A stretch of DNA of 64,000 nucleotides. Source: Polaromonas sp. (GTDB taxonomy: Bacteria; Pseudomonadota; Gammaproteobacteria; Burkholderiales; Burkholderiaceae). The first letter of the stretch is position 1, and every line of letters begins with the position of its first letter. The notes under the pieces are model-generated. The model worked only from the letters and a program-made list of their open reading frames with translations, was not told the origin of the DNA and ran no database searches. Both the position numbers and the translations under genes were made by a program. This document shows positions 1 through 8,684 of this stretch, in pieces. Location of the stretch: assembly GCA_013823505.1 (NCBI GenBank), contig PNMH01000008.1:1-64000 (forward strand), in the 5' to 3' direction.

Positions 1-1745
1 ACGATGCCCAGGCAGTGCACGACCGCGAAACCGCGAACCGGGCCTGAACCGAAGATCAACAACGCCAGACCAGCAATCAACGAGGTGATGTTGGAGTCCA
101 GGATGGTGCCCCAGGCCTGGTCATAACCGGTGTTGATCGCCACTTGCGGCGGCGCGCCGCGGCGCAACTCTTCGCGCACGCGCTCGTTGATCAGCACGTT
201 GGAGTCGATCGCCATGCCCAGCGCCAGCGCCATGGCGGCGATGCCGGGCAGGGTGAGCGTGGCCTGCAGCATGGACAGCAGCGACACCAGCAACAGCAGG
301 TTGAACGCCAGCGCGATGCTGGAGAACATGCCGAACAGCGCGTAGTAGACGCACATGAAAAACACAATGACCGCGAAGCCCCAGATCACACTGTTGAAGC
401 CTTTGGCGATGTTCTCGGCGCCCAGGCTGGGACCAATGGTGCGTTCTTCGACGATTTCCATGGGCGCGGCCAACGAACCCGCGCGCAGCAACAAGGCCGT
501 GTCGCTGGCCTCGACGCTGGTCATGGCGCCGGAAATCTGCACCCGGCCGCCGCCAATTTCACCGCGGATCACCGGGGCCGTGACGACCTCCCCGCGGCCT
601 TTCTCGAACAGGATGATCGCCATGCGCTTGCCCACGTTCTCGCGGGTCACGTCCCGGAAGATGCGTGCGCCTTTGGCATCCAGGGTCAGGTGCACCGCCG
701 CTTCCTGGGTCTGGCTGTCAAAACCGGCCTGCGCATCGGTGAGGTTTTCGCCGGTCAGCAGCACGTCGCGCTTGACGACAACGGCTTGGCCGTTGCTCTC
801 GGGGTAACGCTCGGAACCAAAGGGCACCGGGGCAGTGCCGCGCGCGGCGGCCTGACCGTCGGTGGACTCGTCGACCATGCGCACTTCCAGCGTGGCGGTG
901 CGGCCCAGGATGTCCTTGGCTTTGGCCGTGTCCTGCACGCCGGGCAACTGCACCACGATGCGGTCAGCACCCTGCTGCTGGATCACCGGCTCGGCGACGC
1001 CCAGTTCGTTGATGCGGTTGTGCAGGGTGGTGATGTTCTGCTTCAAGGCCTGGTCTTGAACCAGGCGGGCCGCCTCGGGCTTGATGGTGGCCACCATCCT
1101 CACGCCGCTGCCATCAGGCGTTTCTGCCACCACCAGATCGGCAAACTGGTCCTGGATCAGCCTCTCGATCGTCTGCGCGGTCTGGGCGTCAGGCGCGCGC
1201 AGCTCGATGCTTTGCCCGCTGCGGTTGATGCCCCCGTGGCGCACCCCTTTTTCACGCAGGGCGCTGCGCAAGTCGGCCGCCAGCACGTCAGCCCGGCGCT
1301 GCAGGGCCGCGGGCATGTCGACCTGCAGCATGAAATGCACGCCACCGCGCAAGTCCAGGCCGAGGTACATGGGCGAGGCACCCAGCGAAATCAGCCAGGC
1401 GGGCGTGCGCGGCAGCAGGTTGAGCGCGACCACGTGGCCCGCGTCGGCCGGATCGGGGTTGAACGCTTTTTCGAGCGCGTCACGCGCTTTGAGCTGGTCG
1501 TCGGTGTTCTCGAAACGGGCCTTGACCGAATTGGCATCCAGCTGGATCAGCGCGGCTTGAACACCTTGGGCCGCCAACGCCTGCTCTACCCGGGTCACCG
1601 TGCCGCTGTCAATGCGCACCGTGGACCGCGCGGCAGAGACCTGCACGGCAGGCGACTCGCCAAACAGGTTGGGCAGCGCGTAGATCGCACTGATCAGCAA
1701 GACGATCAGAAGGATCGCGTACTTCCACAGCGGGTAACGGTTCAT
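1..1745 (-). CDS. secD: Protein translocase subunit SecD (C-terminus cut by window edge)
   Basis: SecD is an inner-membrane accessory subunit of the Sec translocon and, with SecF and YajC, helps proton-driven protein export. The start ATG (complement of 1743-1745) opens MNRYPLWKYA followed by the first membrane helix (LIVLLISAIYALPNLFG). A large periplasmic region follows, with the conserved YLGLDLRGGVHFMLQVD stretch. The C-terminal part carries DQAWGTILDSNITSLIAG, typical of SecD transmembrane helices 4-5. About 581 residues are visible against roughly 615-620 in the family, so only the last helix or so is missing. It lies 96 nt downstream of yajC on the same strand, the classic yajC-secD-secF order; secF would be just outside the window. 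Confidence 0.95.
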   Translation of the reverse strand, partial: MNRYPLWKYAILLIVLLISAIYALPNLFGESPAVQVSAARSTVRIDSGTVTRVEQALAAQGVQAALIQLDANSVKARFENTDDQLKARDALEKAFNPDPADAGHVVALNLLPRTPAWLISLGASPMYLGLDLRGGVHFMLQVDMPAALQRRADVLAADLRSALREKGVRHGGINRSGQSIELRAPDAQTAQTIERLIQDQFADLVVAETPDGSGVRMVATIKPEAARLVQDQALKQNITTLHNRINELGVAEPVIQQQGADRIVVQLPGVQDTAKAKDILGRTATLEVRMVDESTDGQAAARGTAPVPFGSERYPESNGQAVVVKRDVLLTGENLTDAQAGFDSQTQEAAVHLTLDAKGARIFRDVTRENVGKRMAIILFEKGRGEVVTAPVIRGEIGGGRVQISGAMTSVEASDTALLLRAGSLAAPMEIVEERTIGPSLGAENIAKGFNSVIWGFAVIVFFMCVYYALFGMFSSIALAFNLLLLVSLLSMLQATLTLPGIAAMALALGMAIDSNVLINERVREELRRGAPPQVAINTGYDQAWGTILDSNITSLIAGLALLIFGSGPVRGFAVVHCLGI

Positions 1746-1841
1746 GGTGATGCCGGCCCTGGAGGCCGCAAATGTGTCAGCGGGATCGGTTGCGGGTCTG
1801 GTCGAAAACGCGAAGGGCGGTCAAGCCGCCCTATTGCCTCT

Positions 1842-2168
1842 TCAGACGCTCTTCAATGTGCCTTTGGGCAGCACTTGAACCACGGCGGTGCGCTGCATCT
1901 GGACTTCCATGCCGTCGGCAAGTTCCACACCGACGTAGATTTCACCGATCTTGGAGACCTTGCCGAGAAAGCCGCCGGCAGTCACGACTTCGTCGCCTTT
2001 GGCCAGGGCTTCCACCATGGCCTTGTGCTCTTTCTGGCGCTTCATCTGGGGGCGGATCATGACGAAATACAGCACCACGAACATCAGCACCAGCGGCAGC
2101 ATGCCCAGGATGGTGGATTGGGTGTCGCCACCGGTGGCGGCTTGGGCGTAGGCAGAAGAAATGAACAC
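1842..2168 (-). CDS. yajC: Sec translocon accessory protein YajC
   Basis: The product has 108 aa, the usual size for YajC, a single-pass inner-membrane protein that associates with SecD and SecF. A short N-terminus (MFISSAYAQA) precedes one hydrophobic helix at about residues 20-40 (MLPLVLMFVVLYFVMIRPQ). The hallmark RPQMKRQKEH and the basic cytoplasmic domain with VVTAGGFLGKV follow. It is the first gene of the yajC-secD unit here. The usual upstream partners queA and tgt are not adjacent; an unrelated oxidoreductase gene lies upstream on the same strand. Confidence 0.95.
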   Translation of the reverse strand: MFISSAYAQAATGGDTQSTILGMLPLVLMFVVLYFVMIRPQMKRQKEHKAMVEALAKGDEVVTAGGFLGKVSKIGEIYVGVELADGMEVQMQRTAVVQVLPKGTLKSV

Positions 2169-2257
2169 GGGCGGTCTCCAACAGGTTCGGGATCAGGAAA
2201 AGGCCGAGCGCCCGACCCCCGCTGCAAGCGGCGCCGGGCGCTGGAACACAACCGGCG

Positions 2258-2286
2258 ATTGTATGCCGGGGGGTCGAAGAGCGATG
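2258..2286 (-). promoter_or_regulatory. Candidate promoter of yajC-secD
   Basis: On the minus strand the hexamer TACAAT (complement of 2258-2263) makes a good -10 element about 90 nt before the yajC start. The sequence 17 bp further upstream (complement of 2281-2286, CATCGC) is a poor -35. A leader of roughly 80 nt is implied. The call rests on the -10 match alone. Confidence 0.35.
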
Positions 2287-2303
2287 CCCGTGAAACCCTT
2301 GTC

Positions 2304-5300
2304 TCAGGCGGCCTTCGCCAGGGCATTCATTCCCGCGGGCTGGTTCCACTGCGTGAGCAAGCCGTCGCGGCGCGATCGTGCGGCGGCCAGGTTGCGCTCT
2401 TTCACGTGTCCGAAGCCCTTGATGTGCTCCGGAACGCGCGCAATCTCCACCGCCAGGTCCAGGTTGGTGCTGGTCAGCGACGGCAGCAACGCCTCGATGT
2501 CGGCCCGGTACTCTCCGATCAGCGCACGCTCGGTGCGGCGCTCTTCGGTTCGCCCGAAGACGTCCAGGGCGGTACCGCGCAGGCCCTTGAAGCGCGCCAG
2601 CCACTTGAACGCGGTGAACATGAACGGCCCGAAAGGCTGTTTGACCAGCTCACCGCGCTCGTTCTTCTTGGCGATCAACGGCGGCGCCAGGTGCACCTTG
2701 AGCTTGAAATCGCCTTCGAACTGGCTGGCGAGTCGGGCGTGGAAGGCCGGGTCGCTGTGCAAACGGGCCACCTCGTACTCGTCCTTGTAGGCCATGAGCT
2801 TGAACAAGTAGCGCGCCACGGCCTCGCTCAACGTGGTCTTGCCCAGCGGGGCCTCGGCAGCGCGCACGCGGGTGACGAAACGCTGGTAGTCGGCGGCGTA
2901 GGCGGCGTTCTGGTAGCCGGTGAGGAACTCCACCCGGCGCGAAATCAGCTCGTCGAGCGAATCGCGTTTCTTGAACAGGATCACCTGTTCACCGGCGCCG
3001 GCTTTCTGCCACAGCGCGGCCACCGCCTGGGGGTTGTGGGCGGCGCGGCGGCCCCACTCAAAGGCCGCCTTGTTCTTGTCCACCTGCACCGCGTTGAGCT
3101 CGATCGCGCGCATCAGCGATGCCAGCTCGAGCGGCAGCCAGCCCTTTTGCCAAGCGTAGCCCAGCATCATCGGGTTGGTGTACAGGCTGTCGCCCATCAG
3201 GCGCGTGGCGGCGGTTTCGGCGTCGAACGCACCGACCGACCCGGCGCCCAGGCTGTGCACCAGCGCGTCCACGCAGGCCTGCGCCGGGCTCTGCCAGTCG
3301 GGGTTCTTCACGAAGGCCGCTGTGGGCGTGGCGCTCACGTTCAGCGCCACATGGGTCCGGCCGGCGCGCAGCCGGGCCCAGGTTTCCTTGTTGGCGCTGA
3401 CGATGGGGTCGCAACCGATGATCAGATCGGCCGACGCGGCCGACACGCGCGTGGTGCGGATGTCGTCCTGCTGCGCACCGATCAGCACGTGGCTCCAGGT
3501 CGCGCCGCCCTTTTGAGCCAGGCCCGCCGCGTCCTGCGTGACGATGCCCTTGCCCTCCAGGTGCGCGGCCACGCCGAGCAGCTGGCCAATGGTGATGACA
3601 CCCGTGCCACCGACACCGGCCACGATCACGCCCCAGGCTTCCGCGCCCAGCACCGGCAACACCGGGTCCGGCAGCGCACCGCCCGTCCAGTCCAGCGCAG
3701 CGCCCTTTTTGTCCTTCTTGCGCAGCTGCCCACCCTCGACCGTGATGAAGCTGGGGCAGAAGCCCTTGGTGCACGAGTAGTCCTTGTTGCAGCTGCTCTG
3801 GTTGATGGTGCGCTTGCGACCGAACTCGGTCTCCAGCGGCTCGACCGACAAGCAGTTGGACTGCACGCCGCAGTCGCCACAGCCCTCGCACACCAGTTCG
3901 TTAATCACCACGCGTTTGGCTGGGTCCACGAGCGTGCCCCGCTTGCGGCGGCGGCGTTTTTCGGTGGCGCAGGTCTGGTCGTAAATGATGACGGTGGTGC
4001 CCTGGATCTCGCGGAACTCGCGCTGCACCGCATCGAGCAGGTCCCGGTGCTGGATGGCAATGCCTTCGGGCAGACCCTTCACGCCGTCGTACTTCTCGGG
4101 CTCGTCGGTGACGATGGTGATCTTGACCGCGCCCTCGGCGCGCATGCTCTGCGCGATCTGCACCACGCTGTGGCCTTCGGGGCGTTCACCCACCTGCTGG
4201 CCACCGGTCATGGCCACCGCGTCGTTGTAGAGGATCTTGTAGGTGATGTTCACACCGGCCGCGATGCTCTGGCGAACGGCGAGCAGGCCGCTGTGGAAAT
4301 AGGTGCCGTCGCCCAGGTTGGCGAACATGTGCTGGTCGTGGCTGAACGGCTGCTGACCCACCCAAGGCACGCCCTCGCCGCCCATCTGCGTGAAGCCCAC
4401 CGTGGCGCGGTCCATCCAGATCGTCATGAAGTGGCAGCCGATGCCGGCCATGGCGCGCGAACCCTCAGGCACCTTGGTGCTGGTGTTGTGCGGGCAGCCC
4501 GAGCAGAACCAGGGCTGGCGCTCGGCACCGGCCACGCCCTGTGTGAGCAGGGTCTGCATGGACTGTTCCTGCGCGGTCAGGATGGCCAACTGCGCGTCGA
4601 TGCGCGCCATCACGTCTTCGGGCACCTGGCCCATCTTCTTCAGGCGCTTGGCAATGGCGCGCGCGATGATCGCGGGCGACAGGTCGGCGTTGGCGCGCAG
4701 CAAGGTGCGCTCGCTCGGGTTGGGCATGCTCCATTCGCCGCCGCTGAAATCACCCTCGGCCTCTTCAAACTTGCCCAACACGTTCGGGCGCACGTCGGGG
4801 CGCCAGTTGTAGAGCTCTTCCTTGAGCTGGTACTCGATGACCTGGCGCTTCTCTTCCACCACCAGGATCTCGCGCAGGCCGGTGGCGAATTCGCGCGTGG
4901 TCTGCGCCTCCAGCGGCCAGACCACGGCCACCTTGTGCAGGCGCAGGCCGATGCGCCGGCACGTGTCGTCGTCCAGCCCCAGGTCCAGCAGGGCCTGGCG
5001 CGTGTCGTTGTAGGCCTTGCCGCTGGCGATCAGGCCAAAGCGGTCGTTCGGGCCGGCGATGACGTTGTGGTTGAGCTTGTTGGCGCGGATGTAGGCCAGC
5101 GCGGCATACCACTTGTAGTCAAAGAGGCGGGCCTCCTGATCCAGCGCGTGGTCGGGCCAGCGAATGTGCACGCCGCCGGGCGGCATGACGAACTCGGGCA
5201 CCACGATGTTCACGCGATCCGGGTCGATCACGGCGGTGGCGCTGGACTCCACGATCTCCTGGATCGTCTTCATGCCGGCCCACACGCCGCTGAAGCGGCT

Positions 5301-5903
5301 CATGGCGATGGCGTGCAGGCCCAGGTCGAGGATGTCCTGCACTGAGGTTGGGAAGAACACCGGCAGGCCGCAGGCCTTGAAGATGTGGTCGCTCTGGTGC
5401 GCGGCAGTCGAGCTCTTGGCGACGTGGTCGTCGCCGGCCACCGCGATCACACCGCCCCAGGGCGTGGTGCCGGCCATGTTGGCGTGCTTGAACACGTCGG
5501 AGCAACGGTCCACGCCGGGACCCTTGCCGTACCAGATGCCGAACACGCCGTCGAACTTGTTGGTGCCGGGCGGCGCAAAGCCCAGCTGCTGCGTGCCCCA
5601 GAGCGCGGTGGCGGCCAGTTCTTCGTTCACGCCCGGTTGGAACACGATGTTCTGCGCCTTGAGGTGGGGCGCGGCCTTCTGCAAGGCCTGGTCGTAGCCG
5701 CCCAGCGGCGAGCCACGGTAGCCACTGATGAAACCCGCGGTGTTCTTGCCCACCAGGGCGTCGCGCTGACGCTGCAGCATGGGAAGCTTCACCAGCGCCT
5801 GCACACCGCTCATGAAGGCGCGACCCTGGTCGAGGGCGTATTTGTCGTCCAGCGTCACGGTTTCCAGGGCGCGGCGGATGTGGTCGGGCAGGGGGGCGTT
5901 CAT
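2304..5903 (-). CDS. Fused indolepyruvate ferredoxin oxidoreductase
   Basis: A 1199-aa cytoplasmic thiamine-diphosphate/iron-sulfur enzyme that oxidatively decarboxylates aryl-2-oxo acids such as indolepyruvate to aryl-acyl-CoA during amino-acid breakdown. Alpha and gamma/beta parts are fused in one chain, the usual proteobacterial form. The N-terminal pyruvate-oxidoreductase-like part has SGYRGSPLGGYD near residue 60. A TPP-binding region follows (CSGCPHNTSTKVPEGSR near 470; LGDGTYFHSG near 530). A cysteine-rich segment at about 670-710 (CEGCGDCGVQSNC, then CNKDYSCTKGFCPSF) should ligate Fe-S clusters. The C-terminal gamma-type domain starts at VAGVGGTGVITIGQLLG near 760. It is divergent from an Lrp/AsnC regulator that may control it. 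Substrate specificity is inferred from the family. Confidence 0.92.
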   Translation of the reverse strand: MNAPLPDHIRRALETVTLDDKYALDQGRAFMSGVQALVKLPMLQRQRDALVGKNTAGFISGYRGSPLGGYDQALQKAAPHLKAQNIVFQPGVNEELAATALWGTQQLGFAPPGTNKFDGVFGIWYGKGPGVDRCSDVFKHANMAGTTPWGGVIAVAGDDHVAKSSTAAHQSDHIFKACGLPVFFPTSVQDILDLGLHAIAMSRFSGVWAGMKTIQEIVESSATAVIDPDRVNIVVPEFVMPPGGVHIRWPDHALDQEARLFDYKWYAALAYIRANKLNHNVIAGPNDRFGLIASGKAYNDTRQALLDLGLDDDTCRRIGLRLHKVAVVWPLEAQTTREFATGLREILVVEEKRQVIEYQLKEELYNWRPDVRPNVLGKFEEAEGDFSGGEWSMPNPSERTLLRANADLSPAIIARAIAKRLKKMGQVPEDVMARIDAQLAILTAQEQSMQTLLTQGVAGAERQPWFCSGCPHNTSTKVPEGSRAMAGIGCHFMTIWMDRATVGFTQMGGEGVPWVGQQPFSHDQHMFANLGDGTYFHSGLLAVRQSIAAGVNITYKILYNDAVAMTGGQQVGERPEGHSVVQIAQSMRAEGAVKITIVTDEPEKYDGVKGLPEGIAIQHRDLLDAVQREFREIQGTTVIIYDQTCATEKRRRRKRGTLVDPAKRVVINELVCEGCGDCGVQSNCLSVEPLETEFGRKRTINQSSCNKDYSCTKGFCPSFITVEGGQLRKKDKKGAALDWTGGALPDPVLPVLGAEAWGVIVAGVGGTGVITIGQLLGVAAHLEGKGIVTQDAAGLAQKGGATWSHVLIGAQQDDIRTTRVSAASADLIIGCDPIVSANKETWARLRAGRTHVALNVSATPTAAFVKNPDWQSPAQACVDALVHSLGAGSVGAFDAETAATRLMGDSLYTNPMMLGYAWQKGWLPLELASLMRAIELNAVQVDKNKAAFEWGRRAAHNPQAVAALWQKAGAGEQVILFKKRDSLDELISRRVEFLTGYQNAAYAADYQRFVTRVRAAEAPLGKTTLSEAVARYLFKLMAYKDEYEVARLHSDPAFHARLASQFEGDFKLKVHLAPPLIAKKNERGELVKQPFGPFMFTAFKWLARFKGLRGTALDVFGRTEERRTERALIGEYRADIEALLPSLTSTNLDLAVEIARVPEHIKGFGHVKERNLAAARSRRDGLLTQWNQPAGMNALAKAA

Positions 5904-6068
5904 CGTTGTGTCTCCGTGATGGGCAGGGGCGCCTCATGAGCGTTTCGTGGGCGTTTCATGGACCAAGGCAGCGCGCCTCGTAGGCGCACCGCTCCAGTGT
6001 GGCGCACAGTGTATGCCCCACCGCGCGACAGGTGTTTGCGTTTCATGCCCACATTAGGGATGATTGAG

Positions 6069-6083
6069 CAAGATTCATTCTTG
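6069..6083 (+). promoter_or_regulatory. Palindromic Lrp/AsnC-type operator candidate
   Basis: The 15-bp sequence CAAGA-TTCAT-TCTTG has perfect 5-bp inverted arms and an AT-rich centre. That size and layout match Lrp/AsnC-family binding sites. It ends 12 bp before the regulator's ATG, so the regulator could bind it to repress its own gene and reach the divergent oxidoreductase promoter. Confidence 0.45.
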
Positions 6084-6095
6084 AAACGACTCATC

Positions 6096-6605
6096 ATGGA
6101 AACACTCGACAAGTTCGACATCGCCATCCTGCAAGAACTGCAAAGCGATGGCCGCCTCACCAATGCCGAACTGGCCCAACGGGTGGGCCTCTCGGCCGCG
6201 CCCTGCTGGCGGCGTGTGCGCGCGCTCGAAGAGGCCGGCTTCATTCGCGGCTACCGAGCCGAAATCGACCGCGAAAAGATTGGCCTGGGTGTGCTGGCCT
6301 TCGTGCGTCTGGACGCCGACCGCAACAGCGGCGACGTCACGCGCAAGCTGGAAAACGCGATCCGCGAGATTCCGGAGGTCGTCTCGTGCCACTACATCAG
6401 CGGATCCGGCACGTTTGAACTGCAGGTGGTCAGCCGCGACCTCAACCACTTCAGCCAGTTCGCCCGAGAAGTGCTGCTCAACCTGCCCAACGTGAAAGAC
6501 CTGCACACCAGTTTTTCGCTGGGCGAGGTGAAATCGGGAAGCGCACTTCCGTTGTCTCACCTGTTGGCTAAAAGTACGAGCACGGCAAACCGGCCCAGAA
6601 CTTGA
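6096..6605 (+). CDS. Lrp/AsnC-family transcriptional regulator
   Basis: A 169-aa DNA-binding regulator. The start METLDKFDIAILQELQ is typical of the family, so the ATG at 6096 is preferred to upstream in-frame starts. The winged helix-turn-helix is at about residues 4-60 (GRLTNAELAQRVGLSAAPCWRRVRALE). The effector-binding and oligomerisation (RAM) domain follows (EIPEVVSCHYISGSGTFELQV). It is divergent from the indolepyruvate oxidoreductase gene with 192 bp between starts. Family members that regulate neighbouring amino-acid catabolic genes suggest it senses an aromatic amino acid or oxo acid; this is inference. Confidence 0.9.
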   Translation: METLDKFDIAILQELQSDGRLTNAELAQRVGLSAAPCWRRVRALEEAGFIRGYRAEIDREKIGLGVLAFVRLDADRNSGDVTRKLENAIREIPEVVSCHYISGSGTFELQVVSRDLNHFSQFAREVLLNLPNVKDLHTSFSLGEVKSGSALPLSHLLAKSTSTANRPRT

Positions 6606-6699
6606 ATTTTTTTGCATCCTTTCGTCGATGGTTTTCGACCTTTGGGTAACGAAGTCGCTGTAAGTTGTTGAGATGTGTGAATTTTTTCCGACTGTTGGC

Positions 6700-6728
6700 T
6701 TGCCATCGGTCATGCCGTTTCGTACCAT
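6700..6728 (+). promoter_or_regulatory. Candidate sigma-70 promoter of the surface-structure operon
   Basis: TTGCCA (6700-6705) and TACCAT (6723-6728) are separated by exactly 17 bp and match the sigma-70 consensus at five of six and four of six positions. The predicted transcript starts near 6735, leaving a leader of about 70 nt before the first subunit gene. Confidence 0.45.
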
Positions 6729-6804
6729 TGGGCCATCAACCACCGTGGAGCAGGTACCGTAAAGTGCTCAGCCCACACTCCTCAGTTCCCATGAAGGAAA
6801 CGTC

Positions 6805-7404
6805 GTGAAAAAAGCCCTGCTCCTGAAAACCACCCTGGCCCTGGCCTTGGCCACCCCGCTGCTGGCGTCTGCCGAATCGCAACTGGTCACCACCGGCAAC
6901 GCCGTGGCCCGCCTGGACTTCCGAGTCATCATTCCTCGCGTGCTGTTCCTGGGCGTGGGTCAAGGTGCCTCCGGCACGCCGGCCAACAACACAAACGTTG
7001 ATCTGGTGACCTTCGACTACACGACCACCCCAGGCCAAGTTGGCGCTGGCGTTGGCTCGCCCGGCGTCGTCTCCGGCAACGTGGTGCCTGTCCGTGTCGT
7101 GGGCAACAACGGCCAGATCGTGCTCACAGCCGCCACCACCGGCGCTTTGTCCAACGGTAGCGGCGACACGATTCCCTGGTCCCAGATCTCCGCCGTCACC
7201 AGCGCACCGGAACTGCCCAGCCCGGTGATTCCCCTGACCGGCGCCGGCGCCGGCAGCAACGTGACGCTCAACGGCACCCGGACCACCGACCGTTCCGCCA
7301 ACTGGACCTTCAGTTTTGCCAACTCGGCCGTGGTGCCAGCCGGCACCTACGGCGCGACCGTGGCCAACAACAGCCGTGTGACCTACACCGCCACCATGCC
7401 CTGA
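6805..7404 (+). CDS. Secreted putative major pilus/surface subunit
   Basis: A 199-aa exported protein with a clear signal peptide (MKKALLLKTTLALALATPLLASA). The mature part is rich in Thr, Val, Gly, Asn and Ala, as in beta-sandwich pilins, and has no cysteine. It begins with a motif (LVTTGNAVARLDFRVIIP) that is repeated in the last gene of the cluster. Two internal motifs, GDTIPWSQIS and FANSAVVPAGTY, recur in the next gene, so the two are paralogues. Translation starts at a GTG preceded by AAGGAAA. A five-codon open frame (6791-6808) overlaps that start. The position at the operon head, followed by a hairpin, fits a highly expressed major subunit. I cannot assign it to a named family. Confidence 0.7.
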   Translation: MKKALLLKTTLALALATPLLASAESQLVTTGNAVARLDFRVIIPRVLFLGVGQGASGTPANNTNVDLVTFDYTTTPGQVGAGVGSPGVVSGNVVPVRVVGNNGQIVLTAATTGALSNGSGDTIPWSQISAVTSAPELPSPVIPLTGAGAGSNVTLNGTRTTDRSANWTFSFANSAVVPAGTYGATVANNSRVTYTATMP

Positions 7405-7448
7405 GTGAGGTCAGGTCGGCAGCGTGGCTGCCACCACACCGTGGTCGC

Positions 7449-7486
7449 GGAGGGCTTGCGCATTGCAGCCCTCCGTTGCCATTTTT
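7449..7486 (+). terminator. Attenuator-like hairpin between the two subunit genes
   Basis: GGAGGGCT (7449-7456) pairs perfectly with AGCCCTCC (7467-7474) around a 10-nt loop, and five T residues follow at 7482-7486. A smaller hairpin, GGCAGC/GCTGCC, lies just upstream at 7418-7432. The T-run is offset by seven nucleotides, so termination may be partial. Confidence 0.45.
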
Positions 7487-7557
7487 GGCGGGTCCGCCAG
7501 CGCTCAAGACAGCTCGCTTCCGATACCCTACCGACCACTCAACGCCACAATGCACCC

Positions 7558-8217
7558 ATGAAGCGCATGACCCGCCACACCACCGCCCGGCCATTGGCCA
7601 GCGTCTGTCTGGCCCTGTTGTGCATGGCGGAGATGGCGGCGGCCCATGCGTGGTCGCTGAACGTCACCTCGGGCGCCCGCCGGCTGTTTCTGCATGTCGG
7701 CAACGGGACCGTCAGTGGTGCCAGCGGCACGCTCAACGGTGCATCGCCCACCACGAACGCCACCCGCAACCGGGTGGAGGTTTCGGTCCCGGTGGCCCAG
7801 TTGGGCAACGGCACGGCACTGGCCATGACCAGTAACAGCACGCAGAACATCAGCCTGTACGGCGACGGCAACAACACCTGCCCCACGCCCGCGAGTCAGG
7901 TCATGGTGGGTGCAGGGTTCCGTCGCAACACCGGCACCGCCAGCGCCACCCTCACCGTGGCATCGCCCGCGAACCTGACCAATGCGGCCGGCGACGCCAT
8001 TCCCTTTTCAGAGATCAGCTGGACGGTCGCGGCCCCTGGCAGCGGTGTGCCCAACGTGATCTCTGCCGGCACGTTCAACGGCGGCACCTTGACCCTGGCC
8101 ACCGTGCCGGGCAACACCTACCTCGAAAACTGCCACACGTTCAGCTACGCCAACAGCGCGGTTCGAGCGGCAGGCACCTACAACGGCACGGTGACCTACA
8201 CCCTGGCCGCCCCATGA
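7558..8217 (+). CDS. Second secreted subunit, paralogue of the first
   Basis: A 219-aa exported protein. The ATG at 7558 (MKRMTRHTTARP) gives a plausible signal peptide ending near HAWS, and upstream in-frame codons do not look coding. The mature region is Asn/Thr/Ser/Ala-rich and predicted beta. It shares GDAIPFSEIS and the C-terminal YANSAVRAAGTY with the first subunit. Unlike that protein it has two cysteines (NNTCPTP and LENCHTF) that could form the disulfide common in pilins. Its end overlaps the next start by 4 nt (ATGA). A minor, adaptor or tip subunit is plausible. Confidence 0.65.
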   Translation: MKRMTRHTTARPLASVCLALLCMAEMAAAHAWSLNVTSGARRLFLHVGNGTVSGASGTLNGASPTTNATRNRVEVSVPVAQLGNGTALAMTSNSTQNISLYGDGNNTCPTPASQVMVGAGFRRNTGTASATLTVASPANLTNAAGDAIPFSEISWTVAAPGSGVPNVISAGTFNGGTLTLATVPGNTYLENCHTFSYANSAVRAAGTYNGTVTYTLAAP

Positions 8218-8675
8218 GGTTGTGCAGGCGCCTTCTATTGACGATCCTGGGCGTGCTGGTGGCTGGCGTTGCGTCGGCCAACCCGCACCGGCTCGACGAT
8301 TCGCTGAGCCACACGGTGCCCCCCAACGTGCAGATGCAGTGGCTGCCGCTGACGCGGGGCCAGTCGAACGCGGGCGCCATGGAAGCCTGGGTGCGCGTCA
8401 ACATCCGCATCGACACCCGTGACTGGATCGGCCGAAGCGGACGCATCTACATGGTGTTGCCGCGCGACGAGACTTCCAGCATCGAGGCCGTCTGGACGAC
8501 GCAGGGGCGGCTGCAAGCCGGGCGGTTGGTGTCGGGCGAGCGCACCCTGGTGTTTGCGGGAGCCATCCCGGGCGCCACACTGGAAGACCAGATGCAGGTG
8601 CGCCTGCGCTCCAACGCCGACTGGTCTTCCAACAGCCGCCGCCTGAATTTCTACTTTGAGTTTGACGCAGACTGA
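8214..8675 (+). CDS. Small exported protein of the surface-structure operon, function unknown
   Basis: A 153-aa protein with a signal peptide (LLLTILGVLVAGVASA, cleavage near residue 21). The mature part has alternating hydrophobic strands (AWVRVNIRIDTRDWIG, GRIYMVLPRDE, TLEDQMQVRLRS, LNFYFEFDAD) that look like a compact beta-sandwich with no cysteine. Its start overlaps the previous stop and nine bases separate it from the chaperone gene. I do not recognise the family. It may be a further subunit, tip protein or assembly factor. Confidence 0.6.
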   Translation: MRLCRRLLLTILGVLVAGVASANPHRLDDSLSHTVPPNVQMQWLPLTRGQSNAGAMEAWVRVNIRIDTRDWIGRSGRIYMVLPRDETSSIEAVWTTQGRLQAGRLVSGERTLVFAGAIPGATLEDQMQVRLRSNADWSSNSRRLNFYFEFDAD

Positions 8676-8684
8676 GCGCCCAAC

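Noticed and set aside
144..5345. A 1733-codon open frame on the plus strand opposite secD, yajC and the oxidoreductase gene
   Set aside because: It is rich in His, Arg, Gln and Gly, has no domain, and is the antisense shadow of strongly GC3-biased real genes.
6791..6808. A five-codon frame overlapping the GTG start of the first surface subunit
   Set aside because: Its first codons form the ribosome-binding site AAGGAAA. An uncoupled regulatory peptide is possible but unsupported.
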